A DNA stretch of 22,223 nt from an uncultured Megasphaera sp. (lineage in GTDB: Bacteria > Bacillota > Negativicutes > Veillonellales > Megasphaeraceae). A program made the translations under genes and the position numbers. The notes under the pieces were generated by a model, which had not been told where the DNA came from, did no database searches, and saw only the letters and a program-made list of their open reading frames with translations. The DNA lies in NCBI GenBank assembly GCA_937895695.1, contig CALBLM010000223.1, forward strand, positions 1-22,223, in the 5' to 3' direction. Positions within the stretch are counted from its first letter, which is position 1. Each line of letters begins with the position of its first letter. Below are positions 6,493-14,679 of this stretch, piece after piece.

Positions 6493-7605
6493 ATGATACA
6501 TACGAAATGGGTACGCGTTCTTATTACGGTCGTCATTATCGTGGTAGGCGGGATATTTTTATGGCAGTACAATCAAATTGCCAAACCGCAAATGGTGAAT
6601 TCCGATGGCAGAACGTTTGAAAAAGCACAAGTCGTAGAAATCATACAAGACAATATACAAGAAGATGGCAGCCGTGTAGGAGATCAGATTGTATCCTTGC
6701 AAATGGAAAGCGGCCCCCATGCAGGAGAAACCGTTCAGGCAAATTGTCCGAACGGTCTTCTCTTTGGTACAGTTTGTCAGCCGGGCATGCAGGTCATTGT
6801 TATTTCCAGTACGATTGGACAATTAGATTTGCAGACGGTATATAATGTGGATCGTTCCTTGCCGATTTATTTGTATATTGCTGTATTTTTGATACTGTTG
6901 TGCATTGTTGGCGGAAAAAAAGGTGTCAAATCCGCAGTTTCTTTATTATTTACCTTTATTTGTTTTGTGTTTCTGTTTTTCCCGATGATATTGCGAGGCA
7001 TATGGCCGATTATAGCGGCTATGATTACGTCAGCCATCGTATTGGGGGTATCCATGTATTTGTTGAATGGTTGGACGCGAAAGAGTGGAATTGCTTTTTT
7101 GGCAACTCTTGGAGGCCTTTTGATATCGGGAGCGGCTGCCATTATTTTTGGACATGCCGTGAATCTGTCCGGATATAATGTATCCAATATTGAAAACCTG
7201 ATGTTTGTTGCACAAAATACGATGATTGATGTGGGACAAATCTTATTTGCCGGCATTTTATTTGCTAGCTTAGGTGCTGTGATGGATATTGCCATGGATG
7301 TCACGTCAGCTTGTGCTGAAATTGTAAAGCATAATCCGTATATTTCGCGAAAAGCATTGTTTCAGGCAGGGATGAATGTCGGTCGTGATGTCATGGGAAC
7401 GATGTCTACAACGCTTATTTTAGCATTCTTTGGCGGTTCTTTAGGCGTTTGGGTACTAGATTATGTCTATGATTTACCGTATTTACAATTAATCAATTCC
7501 AATGCGATTGGGATTGAAATTATGAAAGGATTTTCTGCTAGTTTTGGTGTTATTTTTACGGTACCAATCGCGGCTGCGTTGAGTGCGTTTTATAAAAGAA
7601 AGTAA
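6493..7605 (+). CDS. YibE/F-family membrane protein
   Basis: The 370-residue integral membrane protein has an N-terminal membrane segment (about 8-25), an extracytoplasmic domain of about 40-120, and about seven further hydrophobic segments (about 125-140, 147-167, 170-192, 200-222, 246-265, 305-328 and 345-366). Family features are GGKKGVKSAVSLLFTF (140-155), LGAVMDIAMDVTSA (260-273) and QAGMNVGRDVMGTMSTTLIL (291-310). The function of this family is not established; a transport role has been suggested. It sits 20 bases after the phosphatase gene, probably cotranscribed; AAGGAG at the phosphatase stop is about 15 bases from the ATG, longer than usual. No terminator is seen after it before the ileS promoter. 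Confidence 0.87.
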   Translation: MIHTKWVRVLITVVIIVVGGIFLWQYNQIAKPQMVNSDGRTFEKAQVVEIIQDNIQEDGSRVGDQIVSLQMESGPHAGETVQANCPNGLLFGTVCQPGMQVIVISSTIGQLDLQTVYNVDRSLPIYLYIAVFLILLCIVGGKKGVKSAVSLLFTFICFVFLFFPMILRGIWPIIAAMITSAIVLGVSMYLLNGWTRKSGIAFLATLGGLLISGAAAIIFGHAVNLSGYNVSNIENLMFVAQNTMIDVGQILFAGILFASLGAVMDIAMDVTSACAEIVKHNPYISRKALFQAGMNVGRDVMGTMSTTLILAFFGGSLGVWVLDYVYDLPYLQLINSNAIGIEIMKGFSASFGVIFTVPIAAALSAFYKRK

Positions 7606-7628
7606 AGGTCGGGATTCCTAAAAACATC

Positions 7629-7657
7629 TTGACAAATACGACGTAAGCCAGTAAAAT
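7629..7657 (+). promoter_or_regulatory. Promoter of the ileS T-box transcript
   Basis: TTGACA (7629-7634), 17 bp, then TAAAAT (7652-7657). Transcription should start near 7664. Confidence 0.82.
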
Positions 7658-7663
7658 ACGTCT

Positions 7664-7918
7664 ATGTACAAAGAATTGTATAGATACTAATACATGCAAT
7701 GAACAAGACGTCTTGTATCGCAAATCTTTTCAGCGAAGCAGGGAGAGTGTGAGCCTGCTAAAGAGGTATATGAGTAGATCACTTGGGAGCAGCAGCTGTG
7801 AACCAGCTGACGGGTCGCATCGTTATTTGCGTCAAAGTGGCTGTAGTAGCAGTCAATAGGGTGGTACCGCGGTGATTTATACGTCTTCGTCCCTTTGGGA
7901 TGAAGACGTTATTTTTTT
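7664..7918 (+). promoter_or_regulatory. T-box leader, Ile (AUC) specifier, upstream of ileS
   Basis: The leader holds the canonical T-box sequence AGGGTGGTACCGCGG (7858-7872), whose TGGT pairs with the ACCA end of uncharged tRNA. In stem I the segment GAGTAG-ATC-ACTTGGGAGC places ATC (7778-7780) as specifier, matching tRNA(Ile) with anticodon GAU. A competing terminator follows at 7881. The specifier, the core and the identity of the gene all agree. Confidence 0.95.
7881..7918 (+). terminator. T-box regulated terminator of ileS
   Basis: ACGTCTTCGTCCC (7881-7893) pairs with GGGATGAAGACGT (7897-7909), 13 bp with one G-U and a TTT loop, followed by TATTTTTTT. Confidence 0.93.
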
Positions 7919-7940
7919 ACATCTTGGAGGAGGAAATACC

Positions 7941-10736
7941 ATGGATTACGGTAAGACATTACATTTGCCTAAAACCGATTTCCCAATGCGTGGCAATTTG
8001 CCAAAACGGGAACCAGATTTTTTGAAATTCTGGCAGGAACACAAAATTTATGAAAAAAGATTGCAAAAACGGGATGGTTCGCCAAAATTTATTTTGCACG
8101 ACGGCCCTCCGTATGCCAATGGCAAACTCCATATTGGACATGCTTTAAATAAAGTATTAAAAGATATTATTTTGAAATATAAAACACAGCAGGGATATTA
8201 TACGAAATACATTCCTGGCTGGGATACCCATGGCTTGCCGATTGAACATGCCGTTATTAAAGATACCGGTTTAAATCGTCATGAAATGGCACCGCTCGAT
8301 TTACGTGCAAAATGCCGCGACTATGCCTTGGCTCGTGTAGAAGAACAGAAAAAAGATTTTGTTCGTTTTGGCGTACTTGGTGACTGGGATCATCCATACC
8401 TGACGCTGCAAAAGCATATTGAAGTAGCTCAGATTGGCGTATTTGGTGAAATGGCCAAAAAAGGGTATATTTATAAAGGATTGAAAACCGTTTATTGGTG
8501 CCCCTATTGCGAAACGGCTTTGGCTGAAGCTGAAATCGAATATAAGGATGATAAATCCTTCTCTATTTATGTTAAATTTAAAGCCGTTGACTTAAACTGC
8601 CATATGCCGAAAAATGCCGATCCCGATAAAGTATTTGCATTGATTTGGACGACAACGCCTTGGACTATTCCTTGTAACTTGGCAATCAGTGCCAATGAAA
8701 ACTTTGAATATGTTTGGGTTAAAGTCGGCGATGAATATTTGCTCATGGCTAAAGAGTTGGTTGAACCAACTATGAAAGCTGGCAAAGTAGACGATTATGA
8801 AGTACTGCCGGATGTTATGATGGGTAAACAACTGGAAGGCCTTGTGTTCCAGCATCCGTTCTATGACCGCAAAGTACCGGTTCTTCTTGGCGATCACGTT
8901 ACGTTGGAAGCTGGTACAGGTCTTGTCCATACGGCTCCTGACCATGGCCAAGATGACTTTGAAGTTTGCATGAAATATGCATCTTGGGGTGTCAAACCGA
9001 TCGGCACAGTCGATCCATCCGGTAGATATACAGATAAAGTTCCCGGCTATGAAGGTCAGTTTGTGTTTGATTCCAATGTACCGGTTATCAAACAGTTGGC
9101 ATCGATTGGTGCATTATTTGCCAAGAGCACATTCCGTCATCAATATCCCCATTGCTGGCGCTGCAAGAATCCGATTATTTATCGGGCTACGGAACAGTGG
9201 TTCTCTTCGGTTGATGGGTATCGCCAAAAAGCATTGGATGCCATTGATAAAGTTAAATGGATTCCATCTTGGGGTCATGACCGTATTTACAATATGATTC
9301 GCGATCGTGGTGACTGGTGCATTTCCCGTCAGCGTGTATGGGGTGTACCAATTCCTATTTTCTATTGCCAAGATTGCGGCAAACATATCATTAACGATGA
9401 AACGATTGCTCATTTGCAGAAACTTTTTGCGAAAGAAGGTTCTGATGCATGGTGGGCACATGATGAAAAAGAACTGCTGCCGGAAGGATTTACCTGCCCG
9501 GAATGCGGCGGTACGCACTTTAAAAAAGAAAGTGACATCATGGACGTATGGTTTGACAGTGGCTGCACGCACCAAGGCGTTTTGAAACACGATCCGGAAT
9601 TAGATTATCCATGCGAAATGTACTTAGAAGGTTCTGACCAGCATCGCGGTTGGTTCAACTCGTCTTTGCTTACCTCTGTTGCTATCAATGGCTATGCGCC
9701 GTATAAATCCGTTTTAACCCATGGCTTTACTGTCGATGGCGAAGGCCGCAAGATGAGTAAATCCGTTGGCAATACGGTAGCTCCGCAGGAAGTCATTGAA
9801 AAGTACGGTGCTGATGTCATGCGTCTTTGGGTATCTTCCGCCGATTATCAAGGCGATATTCGCTTGTCTCCGAAGATTTTGAAACAGCTTTCCGATGTAT
9901 ACCGTAAGATTCGCAATACTTTCCGTTATTTGCTGGGCAACTTGGATGATTTTGATCCGGCCAAAGATGCTGTTTCCTATGAACAGATGACAGAACTTGA
10001 TAAATGGGCATTGCTCCGTTTGGAACAAGTATATGAAGCTGTTACGGATGCCTATGAAAACTATCAGTTCCATGTTATGTATCATGCAATTCATAACTTC
10101 TGCACGGTTGATTTAAGTGCGATGTATTTAGACGTTATTAAAGACCGTTTATACACAGAAAAACAAGATTCTTTGGAACGTCGCAGCGCACAGACTGCCA
10201 TGTATCAAATTCTCGATACGTTGGTTAAAATTATTTCTCCAGTACTGTCCTTTACGGCAGAAGAAGTTTGGCAGAATATGCCGGCTGTAGAAGGAAAAGA
10301 AGAAAGCGTATTGCTAACAGATTGGCCAAAAGCACATAAAGAATACATCGATGCGGATTTAGAAGCTCGTTGGAATACATTCCTTTCCTATCGCCGTGAT
10401 TTAACGCGTGTATTGGAAGGTGCTCGTAAAGATAAGAAAATTGGTCATGCTCTTGACGCAGCTGTTACGATTTATGCATCCGGTGAAGATTATGACTTCC
10501 TCAGCCAGTGGCAGGATAAATTGGCAACGCTGCTGATTGTCAGTGAAGTAACATTGGTACAAGGTGATGCACCGGCTGAAGCCGTTGCTGGCGAAGACCA
10601 TACGGATATGAAAGTGGTTGTTGCACCGTCGGCTTATGAAAAATGCGAACGTTGCTGGATTCACAGCGAAACCGTTGGTTCTGATCCGGAACATCCAACG
10701 TTGTGCGCTCGTTGTGCTGCCGTTCTTAAATCTTAA
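7941..10736 (+). CDS. ileS: Isoleucyl-tRNA synthetase
   Basis: The class I synthetase charges tRNA(Ile) and edits mischarged valine. The protein is 931 residues from the ATG at 7941, which has GGAGGAGG 7-8 bases upstream; the frame is open further back to 7872, but that part lies inside the T-box and its terminator. The HIGH signature is H64-I-G-H67 and the KMSKS loop is at 604-608. The Cys set at the C-terminus (CERC 902-905 and CARC 922-925) is the zinc site of the bacterial enzyme. A second Cys pair set in the middle (CQDCGKH about 478 and CPECGG about 520) is common in clostridial-type IleS. The gene stands alone between its T-box and a strong terminator. Confidence 0.98.
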   Translation: MDYGKTLHLPKTDFPMRGNLPKREPDFLKFWQEHKIYEKRLQKRDGSPKFILHDGPPYANGKLHIGHALNKVLKDIILKYKTQQGYYTKYIPGWDTHGLPIEHAVIKDTGLNRHEMAPLDLRAKCRDYALARVEEQKKDFVRFGVLGDWDHPYLTLQKHIEVAQIGVFGEMAKKGYIYKGLKTVYWCPYCETALAEAEIEYKDDKSFSIYVKFKAVDLNCHMPKNADPDKVFALIWTTTPWTIPCNLAISANENFEYVWVKVGDEYLLMAKELVEPTMKAGKVDDYEVLPDVMMGKQLEGLVFQHPFYDRKVPVLLGDHVTLEAGTGLVHTAPDHGQDDFEVCMKYASWGVKPIGTVDPSGRYTDKVPGYEGQFVFDSNVPVIKQLASIGALFAKSTFRHQYPHCWRCKNPIIYRATEQWFSSVDGYRQKALDAIDKVKWIPSWGHDRIYNMIRDRGDWCISRQRVWGVPIPIFYCQDCGKHIINDETIAHLQKLFAKEGSDAWWAHDEKELLPEGFTCPECGGTHFKKESDIMDVWFDSGCTHQGVLKHDPELDYPCEMYLEGSDQHRGWFNSSLLTSVAINGYAPYKSVLTHGFTVDGEGRKMSKSVGNTVAPQEVIEKYGADVMRLWVSSADYQGDIRLSPKILKQLSDVYRKIRNTFRYLLGNLDDFDPAKDAVSYEQMTELDKWALLRLEQVYEAVTDAYENYQFHVMYHAIHNFCTVDLSAMYLDVIKDRLYTEKQDSLERRSAQTAMYQILDTLVKIISPVLSFTAEEVWQNMPAVEGKEESVLLTDWPKAHKEYIDADLEARWNTFLSYRRDLTRVLEGARKDKKIGHALDAAVTIYASGEDYDFLSQWQDKLATLLIVSEVTLVQGDAPAEAVAGEDHTDMKVVVAPSAYEKCERCWIHSETVGSDPEHPTLCARCAAVLKS

Positions 10737-10768
10737 ATGGCAGATAATAACATATATGTTTTGTAATG

Positions 10769-10804
10769 AAATCCCGCCTTGGCTTGGCCAAGACGGGATT
10801 TTTC
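10769..10804 (+). terminator. Terminator of ileS
   Basis: AATCCCG-C-CTTGGC pairs with GCCAAG-A-CGGGATT around a 3-nt loop with one internal mismatch, ending in five T. Confidence 0.93.
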
Positions 10805-11011
10805 ATGAACCGTTATTTTTTCCGGAACGATTACGATCGATGCATGTGTTGTTTGTGTTTATTATGATTAGCGTTTTCTGCACAGCCCTTGTTCAAATTG
10901 TTAGGAGCCATACCGATATGGGGGGAAATCGTAGGCGACATTATTATTGTTATTACAGTGGGTGCAGCTAGTTTATATAAAGAAAAAGCGAAAAAAGAAG
11001 AGCTTTCATAA
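10805..11011 (+). pseudogene. Possible decayed small membrane-protein gene
   Basis: One frame from ATG 10805 reads 20 codons, meets TGA at 10865, and then stays open for 47 codons to TAA at 11009. The second part looks like real protein: LFKLLGAIPIWGEIVGDIII, a hydrophobic run, then a charged end KEKAKKEELS. The first part of a neighbouring frame (ATG 10840, MHVLFVFIMISVFCTA) is also hydrophobic and would join it by a +1 shift near 10885. So this may be a short two-helix membrane protein broken by a frameshift, or chance. No good ribosome site precedes ATG 10805. I recognise no family. Confidence 0.3.
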
Positions 11012-11064
11012 TTTAGAAGAATCGCACCTATTTCTACATATATATAAGAAAATAGGGAATAACC

Positions 11065-11093
11065 TTGAAAAAAATACAAATAAATAGTAAAAT
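11065..11093 (+). promoter_or_regulatory. Promoter of sstT
   Basis: TTGAAA (11065-11070), 17 bp, then TAAAAT (11088-11093). The -10 overlaps the start of a long inverted repeat. Confidence 0.72.
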
Positions 11094-11130
11094 AAACGAG
11101 TGTACAGTATATATGTACACTTGTTTATTT
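11090..11130 (+). repeat. 17-bp inverted repeat over the sstT start region
   Basis: AAATAAACGAGTGTACA (11090-11106) and TGTACACTTGTTTATTT (11114-11130) are complementary over 17 bp with one G-T, with a 7-nt loop GTATATA. It starts in the -10 box and ends next to the ribosome site AGAGGGGGG. It could be an operator dyad (core GTGTACA-N7-TGTACAC) or an mRNA 5' hairpin. Confidence 0.85.
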
Positions 11131-11146
11131 AGAGGGGGGTACAAGA

Positions 11147-12382
11147 ATGAAAGCAATATGGCATGCGTTCAACAAGATTAGCTTGATTCAGCAAATTATT
11201 GTTGGACTTATTATCGGGATTGCTGTGGCGATGGCATTCCCGGCTGCCGGAAAAGAATTATCGCTATTAGGTATTTTATTTGTAGGGGCATTGAAAGGGA
11301 TAGCACCGGTTTTGGTTTTTGTGTTAGTTTCCTCTGCACTGAGCCGTAAACAAGAAGGCCATGATTCCAATATTAAATCAGTCATTATTTTATATTTAGT
11401 TGGAACCTTTTTAGCGGCGTTGTTTGCTGTTATTGTTAGCTTTATTTTCCCGCTTACGCTGCAGCTGGATGTAGCCGGAGCTGCTAAAGAAGCACCGGAA
11501 GGTATTGCGCAAGTACTGATTACATTATTAAAAAATATTGTTGATAACCCAGTACATGCATTGATGACAGGTAACTATATTGGTATTTTGGGCTGGGCTT
11601 GCTTATTTGGCATTGCCTTACGCCGTGTATCAGATGCATCTAAAAAAGTCGTTGATGATTGCGCCAATGCGGTTACGCAATGTGTACAGTGGATTATTCG
11701 ATTTGCTCCATTTGGGATTATGGGCCTCGTTGCTGATTCCATTTCTTCTAACGGTATTGGAGCGTTACTGGGCTATGCGAAACTATTGGTACTGTTGTTG
11801 GGGACGATGCTTTTGTTTGCCTTTGTCATTAATCCGATTATTGTATATGGTAAGATAAAACGTAATCCCTATCCGCTGGTATGGAAATGTATCAAAACAT
11901 CGGGTATGACAGCATTCTTTACGCGTAGCTCAGCAGCAAATATTCCTGTCAATATGGCGCTGGCAAAACAAATGGGGGTCAACCCGGATACGTATACGAT
12001 TACGATTCCGCTTGGGTCGACGATTAATATGGCCGGAGCGGCAATTACTATTTCTATTATGACCTTAGCAGCGGTACATACGTTGGGAATTTATGTTGAT
12101 TTTCCGACGGCATTACTGCTTAGTGTATTAGCCGCTGTAGGTGCTTGTGGTGCATCTGGCGTAGCCGGAGGTTCGTTGCTTTTAATTCCGATGGCTTGCA
12201 GCTTATTTGGTATTTCCAATGATTTAGCGATGCAGGTTGTCGGTGTTGGCTTTATTATTGGCGTATTGCAGGATTCTACGGAAACGGCATTGAATTCGTC
12301 CACAGATATTCTGTTTACGGCAGCTGCTGATTTTGCCCGTCACGGATATCCTGACTCGTTAGATCATCCGAGCGTGAAATAG
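11147..12382 (+). CDS. sstT: Serine/threonine:Na+ symporter
   Basis: The 411-residue membrane protein is of the dicarboxylate/amino acid:cation symporter family and imports serine and threonine with sodium. The SstT-type signatures are clear: FTRSSAANIPVNM (258-270), GSTINMAGAAITI (290-302) in the region of the unwound helix, GASGVAGGSLLLIP (335-348) and QDSTETALNSSTD (375-387). The length matches the family (about 400-415). AGAGGGGGG lies about 8 bases before the ATG. It is a single-gene unit with its own promoter, a long inverted repeat in the leader and a strong terminator. The glutamate/aspartate relatives lack this exact FTRSSAANIP pattern, so the SstT call is firm. Confidence 0.95.
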   Translation: MKAIWHAFNKISLIQQIIVGLIIGIAVAMAFPAAGKELSLLGILFVGALKGIAPVLVFVLVSSALSRKQEGHDSNIKSVIILYLVGTFLAALFAVIVSFIFPLTLQLDVAGAAKEAPEGIAQVLITLLKNIVDNPVHALMTGNYIGILGWACLFGIALRRVSDASKKVVDDCANAVTQCVQWIIRFAPFGIMGLVADSISSNGIGALLGYAKLLVLLLGTMLLFAFVINPIIVYGKIKRNPYPLVWKCIKTSGMTAFFTRSSAANIPVNMALAKQMGVNPDTYTITIPLGSTINMAGAAITISIMTLAAVHTLGIYVDFPTALLLSVLAAVGACGASGVAGGSLLLIPMACSLFGISNDLAMQVVGVGFIIGVLQDSTETALNSSTDILFTAAADFARHGYPDSLDHPSVK

Positions 12383-12434
12383 TGCGTTATATCGTTTTGA
12401 AATTGTAAATGTGAATCGTTTTTCGTACTAATAA

Positions 12435-12485
12435 AATACCCTTTGTCTATGTGGTTGCTTTACCTAGGCAGAGGGTATTGTTGTA
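12435..12485 (+). terminator. Terminator of sstT
   Basis: AATACCCTTTGTCTA (12435-12449) pairs with TAGGCAGAGGGTATT (12465-12479) over 15 bp with two G-U, then TGTTGTATT. Confidence 0.85.
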
Positions 12486-12538
12486 TTATGCAGTCAGTTA
12501 TAGTATATGTACATCATATATTTTTTCATGGGAACCGA

Positions 12539-12588
12539 TTGATTTTCGATTACATTTTGTATTACAATGAAAAAGCAAATACTATAAT
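12539..12588 (+). promoter_or_regulatory. Promoter region of the Cys4 protein gene
   Basis: Two choices are visible: TTGATT (12539-12544) with TACAAT (12563-12568) at 18 bp, or a perfect TATAAT (12583-12588) with a poor -35. I cannot decide between them. Confidence 0.45.
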
Positions 12589-12612
12589 TTGGTAAAGGGG
12601 TGGGAACAATAG

Positions 12613-13050
12613 ATGAAATGTCCTATTTGTGGAACCGAATTTACGCCTAAACGGTCCCGACAAAAATATTGTTGTTATGAATGTCAGCGATTTGCGAATC
12701 GGCATGGTGCCAATGACATACGACCGCAATCCTCTCCCCATGCACCGGTTATTCGGGAATTTCATTGTTTAAAATGTGGTCAACTCGTACGAGTTACGGA
12801 TCCATCAGATGGCAGAATGAAGTTTTGTTCTCAGCATTGTGAAAAATTATATTGGAAACATTCCAAGAAAGTAAAGGCCCAGGCAGTACATCGTGAATTT
12901 TTCTGCCGATTATGCGGTAAAAAAGTAGAAGTCAGCGATCCCATGGACCGGCGTCGCGTATTTTGTAGTAAAGAATGCCAGAAAAAATGGACGGGGCTAT
13001 CGGTAAAACAAAAACAGAAGCGATTGGAAAGGGGTAAGCAATTGCCCTAG
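12613..13050 (+). CDS. Small basic protein with three tandem Cys4 (zinc-binding-like) modules
   Basis: I do not recognise a named family. The 145-residue protein is built of three CxxC...CxxxC modules: C3/C6 with C20/C24, C52/C55 with C72/C76, and C98/C101 with C118/C122. Modules 2 and 3 have the same spacing (CxxC-x16-CxxxC) and share REF-x-C-x2-CG-x2-V-x-V-x-DP-x-D plus FCS-x2-C, so they are an internal duplication with a 46-residue period. The end is very basic (KQKQKRLERGK). Each module should bind one zinc; DNA or RNA binding is an inference from charge. GGGGTGGG precedes the ATG by about 8 bases. It stands alone between terminators. Confidence 0.8.
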   Translation: MKCPICGTEFTPKRSRQKYCCYECQRFANRHGANDIRPQSSPHAPVIREFHCLKCGQLVRVTDPSDGRMKFCSQHCEKLYWKHSKKVKAQAVHREFFCRLCGKKVEVSDPMDRRRVFCSKECQKKWTGLSVKQKQKRLERGKQLP

Positions 13051-13063
13051 GCAATATAGACAA

Positions 13064-13120
13064 ATATACCCCGGCATATACCAGGTGACGTCATCTTGCA
13101 TATGCCGGGGTATTGTTTGT
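13064..13120. terminator. Bidirectional terminator between the Cys4 gene and lysP
   Basis: ATACCCCGGCATAT (13066-13079) pairs perfectly with ATATGCCGGGGTAT (13100-13113) over 14 bp, with a 20-nt loop. T-rich tails follow on both strands, suiting the two convergent genes. Confidence 0.9.
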
Positions 13121-13138
13121 TGAATTACGATATAGACG

Positions 13139-14590
13139 TTATTTGTGACGCGTTAAATTGACTTCTTTTAACGGTATGATGTGTGTATGATGTTTTACTT
13201 TATGATACAAATAGACGGAGAAGAAAACAGGAATGCCAATATAAGCGACACTGGCTCCGTACCAGTCAATTTCAGCACCTGTGAATGCAGAATAATTTTG
13301 ACCGGCTGTTACGATAATGCACATAATTAAAGCTAGCAACGGTCCAAACGGAAACAGTGTGGCTTTATACGGCAAAGCGGATACATCGTTGCCTTGTGCA
13401 ATATAAGCACGGCGGAAACGATAATGGCAAATAGCAATGCCAATCCAAGTAATAAATCCAGCCATGCCGCTGATATTTACAAGCCAGTCATAGGCTTTGC
13501 CTTCCCCAATCAGAGAGGTCAAAAATGCGGCCAAACCAAAAACAACAGTGGCAAATAGTGCATAGGAAGGAACGCCTCGCTTATTTAATTTTAAGAAGCA
13601 TTTCGGAGCCTGCCCAGTTTCTGCCATGGCATAGAGCATACGGGTAGAAACGTACAATCCGGAATTGCCGGCAGAAAGAACGGCAGTTAAGATAACGGCA
13701 TTCATAATCGAAGCAGCCGCAGCCAGGCCAAAGCGTTCAAATACAAGCGTAAAGGGACTGATGGAAATATTTTCAATATTTGTATTCAGCAGATTCGGAT
13801 CGGAATAGGGAATGAGAAAGCCAATGATAGTAAAAGCGCCTAAATAGAAAATCAAAATACGCCAAAAAATGGAATGAACGGCGCGGGGAATATTTTTTTC
13901 CGGATTTTCACTTTCACCGGCAGCAATCCCGATCATTTCTGTCCCTTGGAAGGAAAAGCCGGCTACCATAAAAATTCCTAGCATCGCCGTGAATCCGCCT
14001 ACAAACGGAGCTTCTCCCATTGTCCAGTTTGCAAATCCCGGAGAGGGTTCAGAGCCAAAGCCAAGAATTAAACATGTACCGGCAAATAAAAATACGAACA
14101 CGGTTAATACTTTGATGCCGGCAAAGATAAATTCACTTTCGCCATAGGAACGAGTGGATAAATAATTGAGGACAAATAAAATACATAAAAAGAGACCGCT
14201 CCATACGGCAGCCGGTACATCGGGGAACCAATATTTCATGATAAGGGCACCGGCAACCAATTCTGCTGCAACGGTAATGGCCCAGTTAAACCAATAATTC
14301 CATCCTAAGGCAAAACCGAGTGATTTGTCGACATACCGGTTGGCATAGGTTTCAAATGAACCGCTGACCGGTAGATAGGCAGCCATTTCCCCCAAGCCGG
14401 TCATCAGAAAATACACCATAATGCCAATGAGGGCATACGCAACAAGGGCACCGCCCGGCCCGGCGCTGCTGACCGTTTCGCCGCCGGCGACAAAGAGTCC
14501 CGTACCGATAGCACCGCCAATGGCGATCATATTCATATGGCGCGCTTTCAGGCTGCGGCGCAGTCCTTGTTGTTTTTTTTCTTCTTGCAT
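13139..14590 (-). CDS. lysP: Lysine-specific permease (APC family)
   Basis: The 483-residue, 12-helix amino acid permease probably imports lysine. It matches what I know of E. coli LysP over its whole length: LRRSLKARHMNMIAIGGAIG (10-29), TGLF following, PVSGSFETY, FALGWNYWFNWA, GFSFQGTEMIGIAAGESE, NIPRAV, SPFTLVFE, AGNSGLYVSTRMLY and HYRFRRAY. The start is ATG 14590: GAAGG lies 10 bases upstream, and the family N-terminus agrees. A GTG start at 14644 would add 18 residues and sits only a few bases after the -10 box, so it is rejected. The leader is about 55 nt, too short for a lysine riboswitch or T-box. It is transcribed away from the chorismate mutase operon. Confidence 0.92.
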   Translation of the reverse strand: MQEEKKQQGLRRSLKARHMNMIAIGGAIGTGLFVAGGETVSSAGPGGALVAYALIGIMVYFLMTGLGEMAAYLPVSGSFETYANRYVDKSLGFALGWNYWFNWAITVAAELVAGALIMKYWFPDVPAAVWSGLFLCILFVLNYLSTRSYGESEFIFAGIKVLTVFVFLFAGTCLILGFGSEPSPGFANWTMGEAPFVGGFTAMLGIFMVAGFSFQGTEMIGIAAGESENPEKNIPRAVHSIFWRILIFYLGAFTIIGFLIPYSDPNLLNTNIENISISPFTLVFERFGLAAAASIMNAVILTAVLSAGNSGLYVSTRMLYAMAETGQAPKCFLKLNKRGVPSYALFATVVFGLAAFLTSLIGEGKAYDWLVNISGMAGFITWIGIAICHYRFRRAYIAQGNDVSALPYKATLFPFGPLLALIMCIIVTAGQNYSAFTGAEIDWYGASVAYIGIPVFFSVYLYHKVKHHTHIIPLKEVNLTRHK

Positions 14591-14644
14591 GTAATCACAA
14601 CCTTCAAATATAGGATATAAAAATGAATAGTGAAATAAACTCAC

Positions 14645-14659
14645 CTGTACATTATACAG
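14645..14659 (-). promoter_or_regulatory. Candidate operator dyad over the lysP -10 box
   Basis: CTGTACATTATACAG has complementary 5-bp ends (CTGTA/TACAG) and covers the TATAAT of the lysP promoter. A protein bound here would block the promoter. The regulator is unknown. Confidence 0.4.
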
Positions 14660-14679
14660 AATGTTTCGGGTGTTTACAA
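14651..14679 (-). promoter_or_regulatory. Promoter of lysP
   Basis: On the minus strand TTGTAA (14679-14674), 17 bp, then TATAAT (14656-14651). A second dyad, AATACA-TAT-TGTATT (14682-14696), lies 2 bp beyond the -35 box and may be an operator or activator site. Confidence 0.75.

Noticed and set aside
6867..7304. Minus-strand frame of 145 codons
   Set aside because: It is antisense to the YibE/F membrane segments and has no ribosome site or homology that I recognise.
7872..7940. Upstream extension of ileS by 23 codons
   Set aside because: It lies in the T-box terminator and ATG 7941 has a strong ribosome site and the family N-terminus.
10840..10971. Plus-strand frame from ATG 10840 as an intact small protein
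   Set aside because: After the hydrophobic start it turns into low-likelihood sequence rich in His, Tyr and Arg, while the +1 frame looks like protein; treated as part of a possible pseudogene.
12901..13050. Modules 2 and 3 of the Cys4 protein as a mobile or CRISPR-type repeat
   Set aside because: The repeat is at protein level inside one gene; DNA identity is too low for a recent repeat and there are no spacers.
14591..14644. GTG start of lysP adding 18 residues
   Set aside because: It would start a few bases after the -10 box with no ribosome site; ATG 14590 fits the family.
14591..14650. Lysine riboswitch or T-box before lysP
   Set aside because: Only about 55 bases separate the promoter from the ATG, too few for either element.
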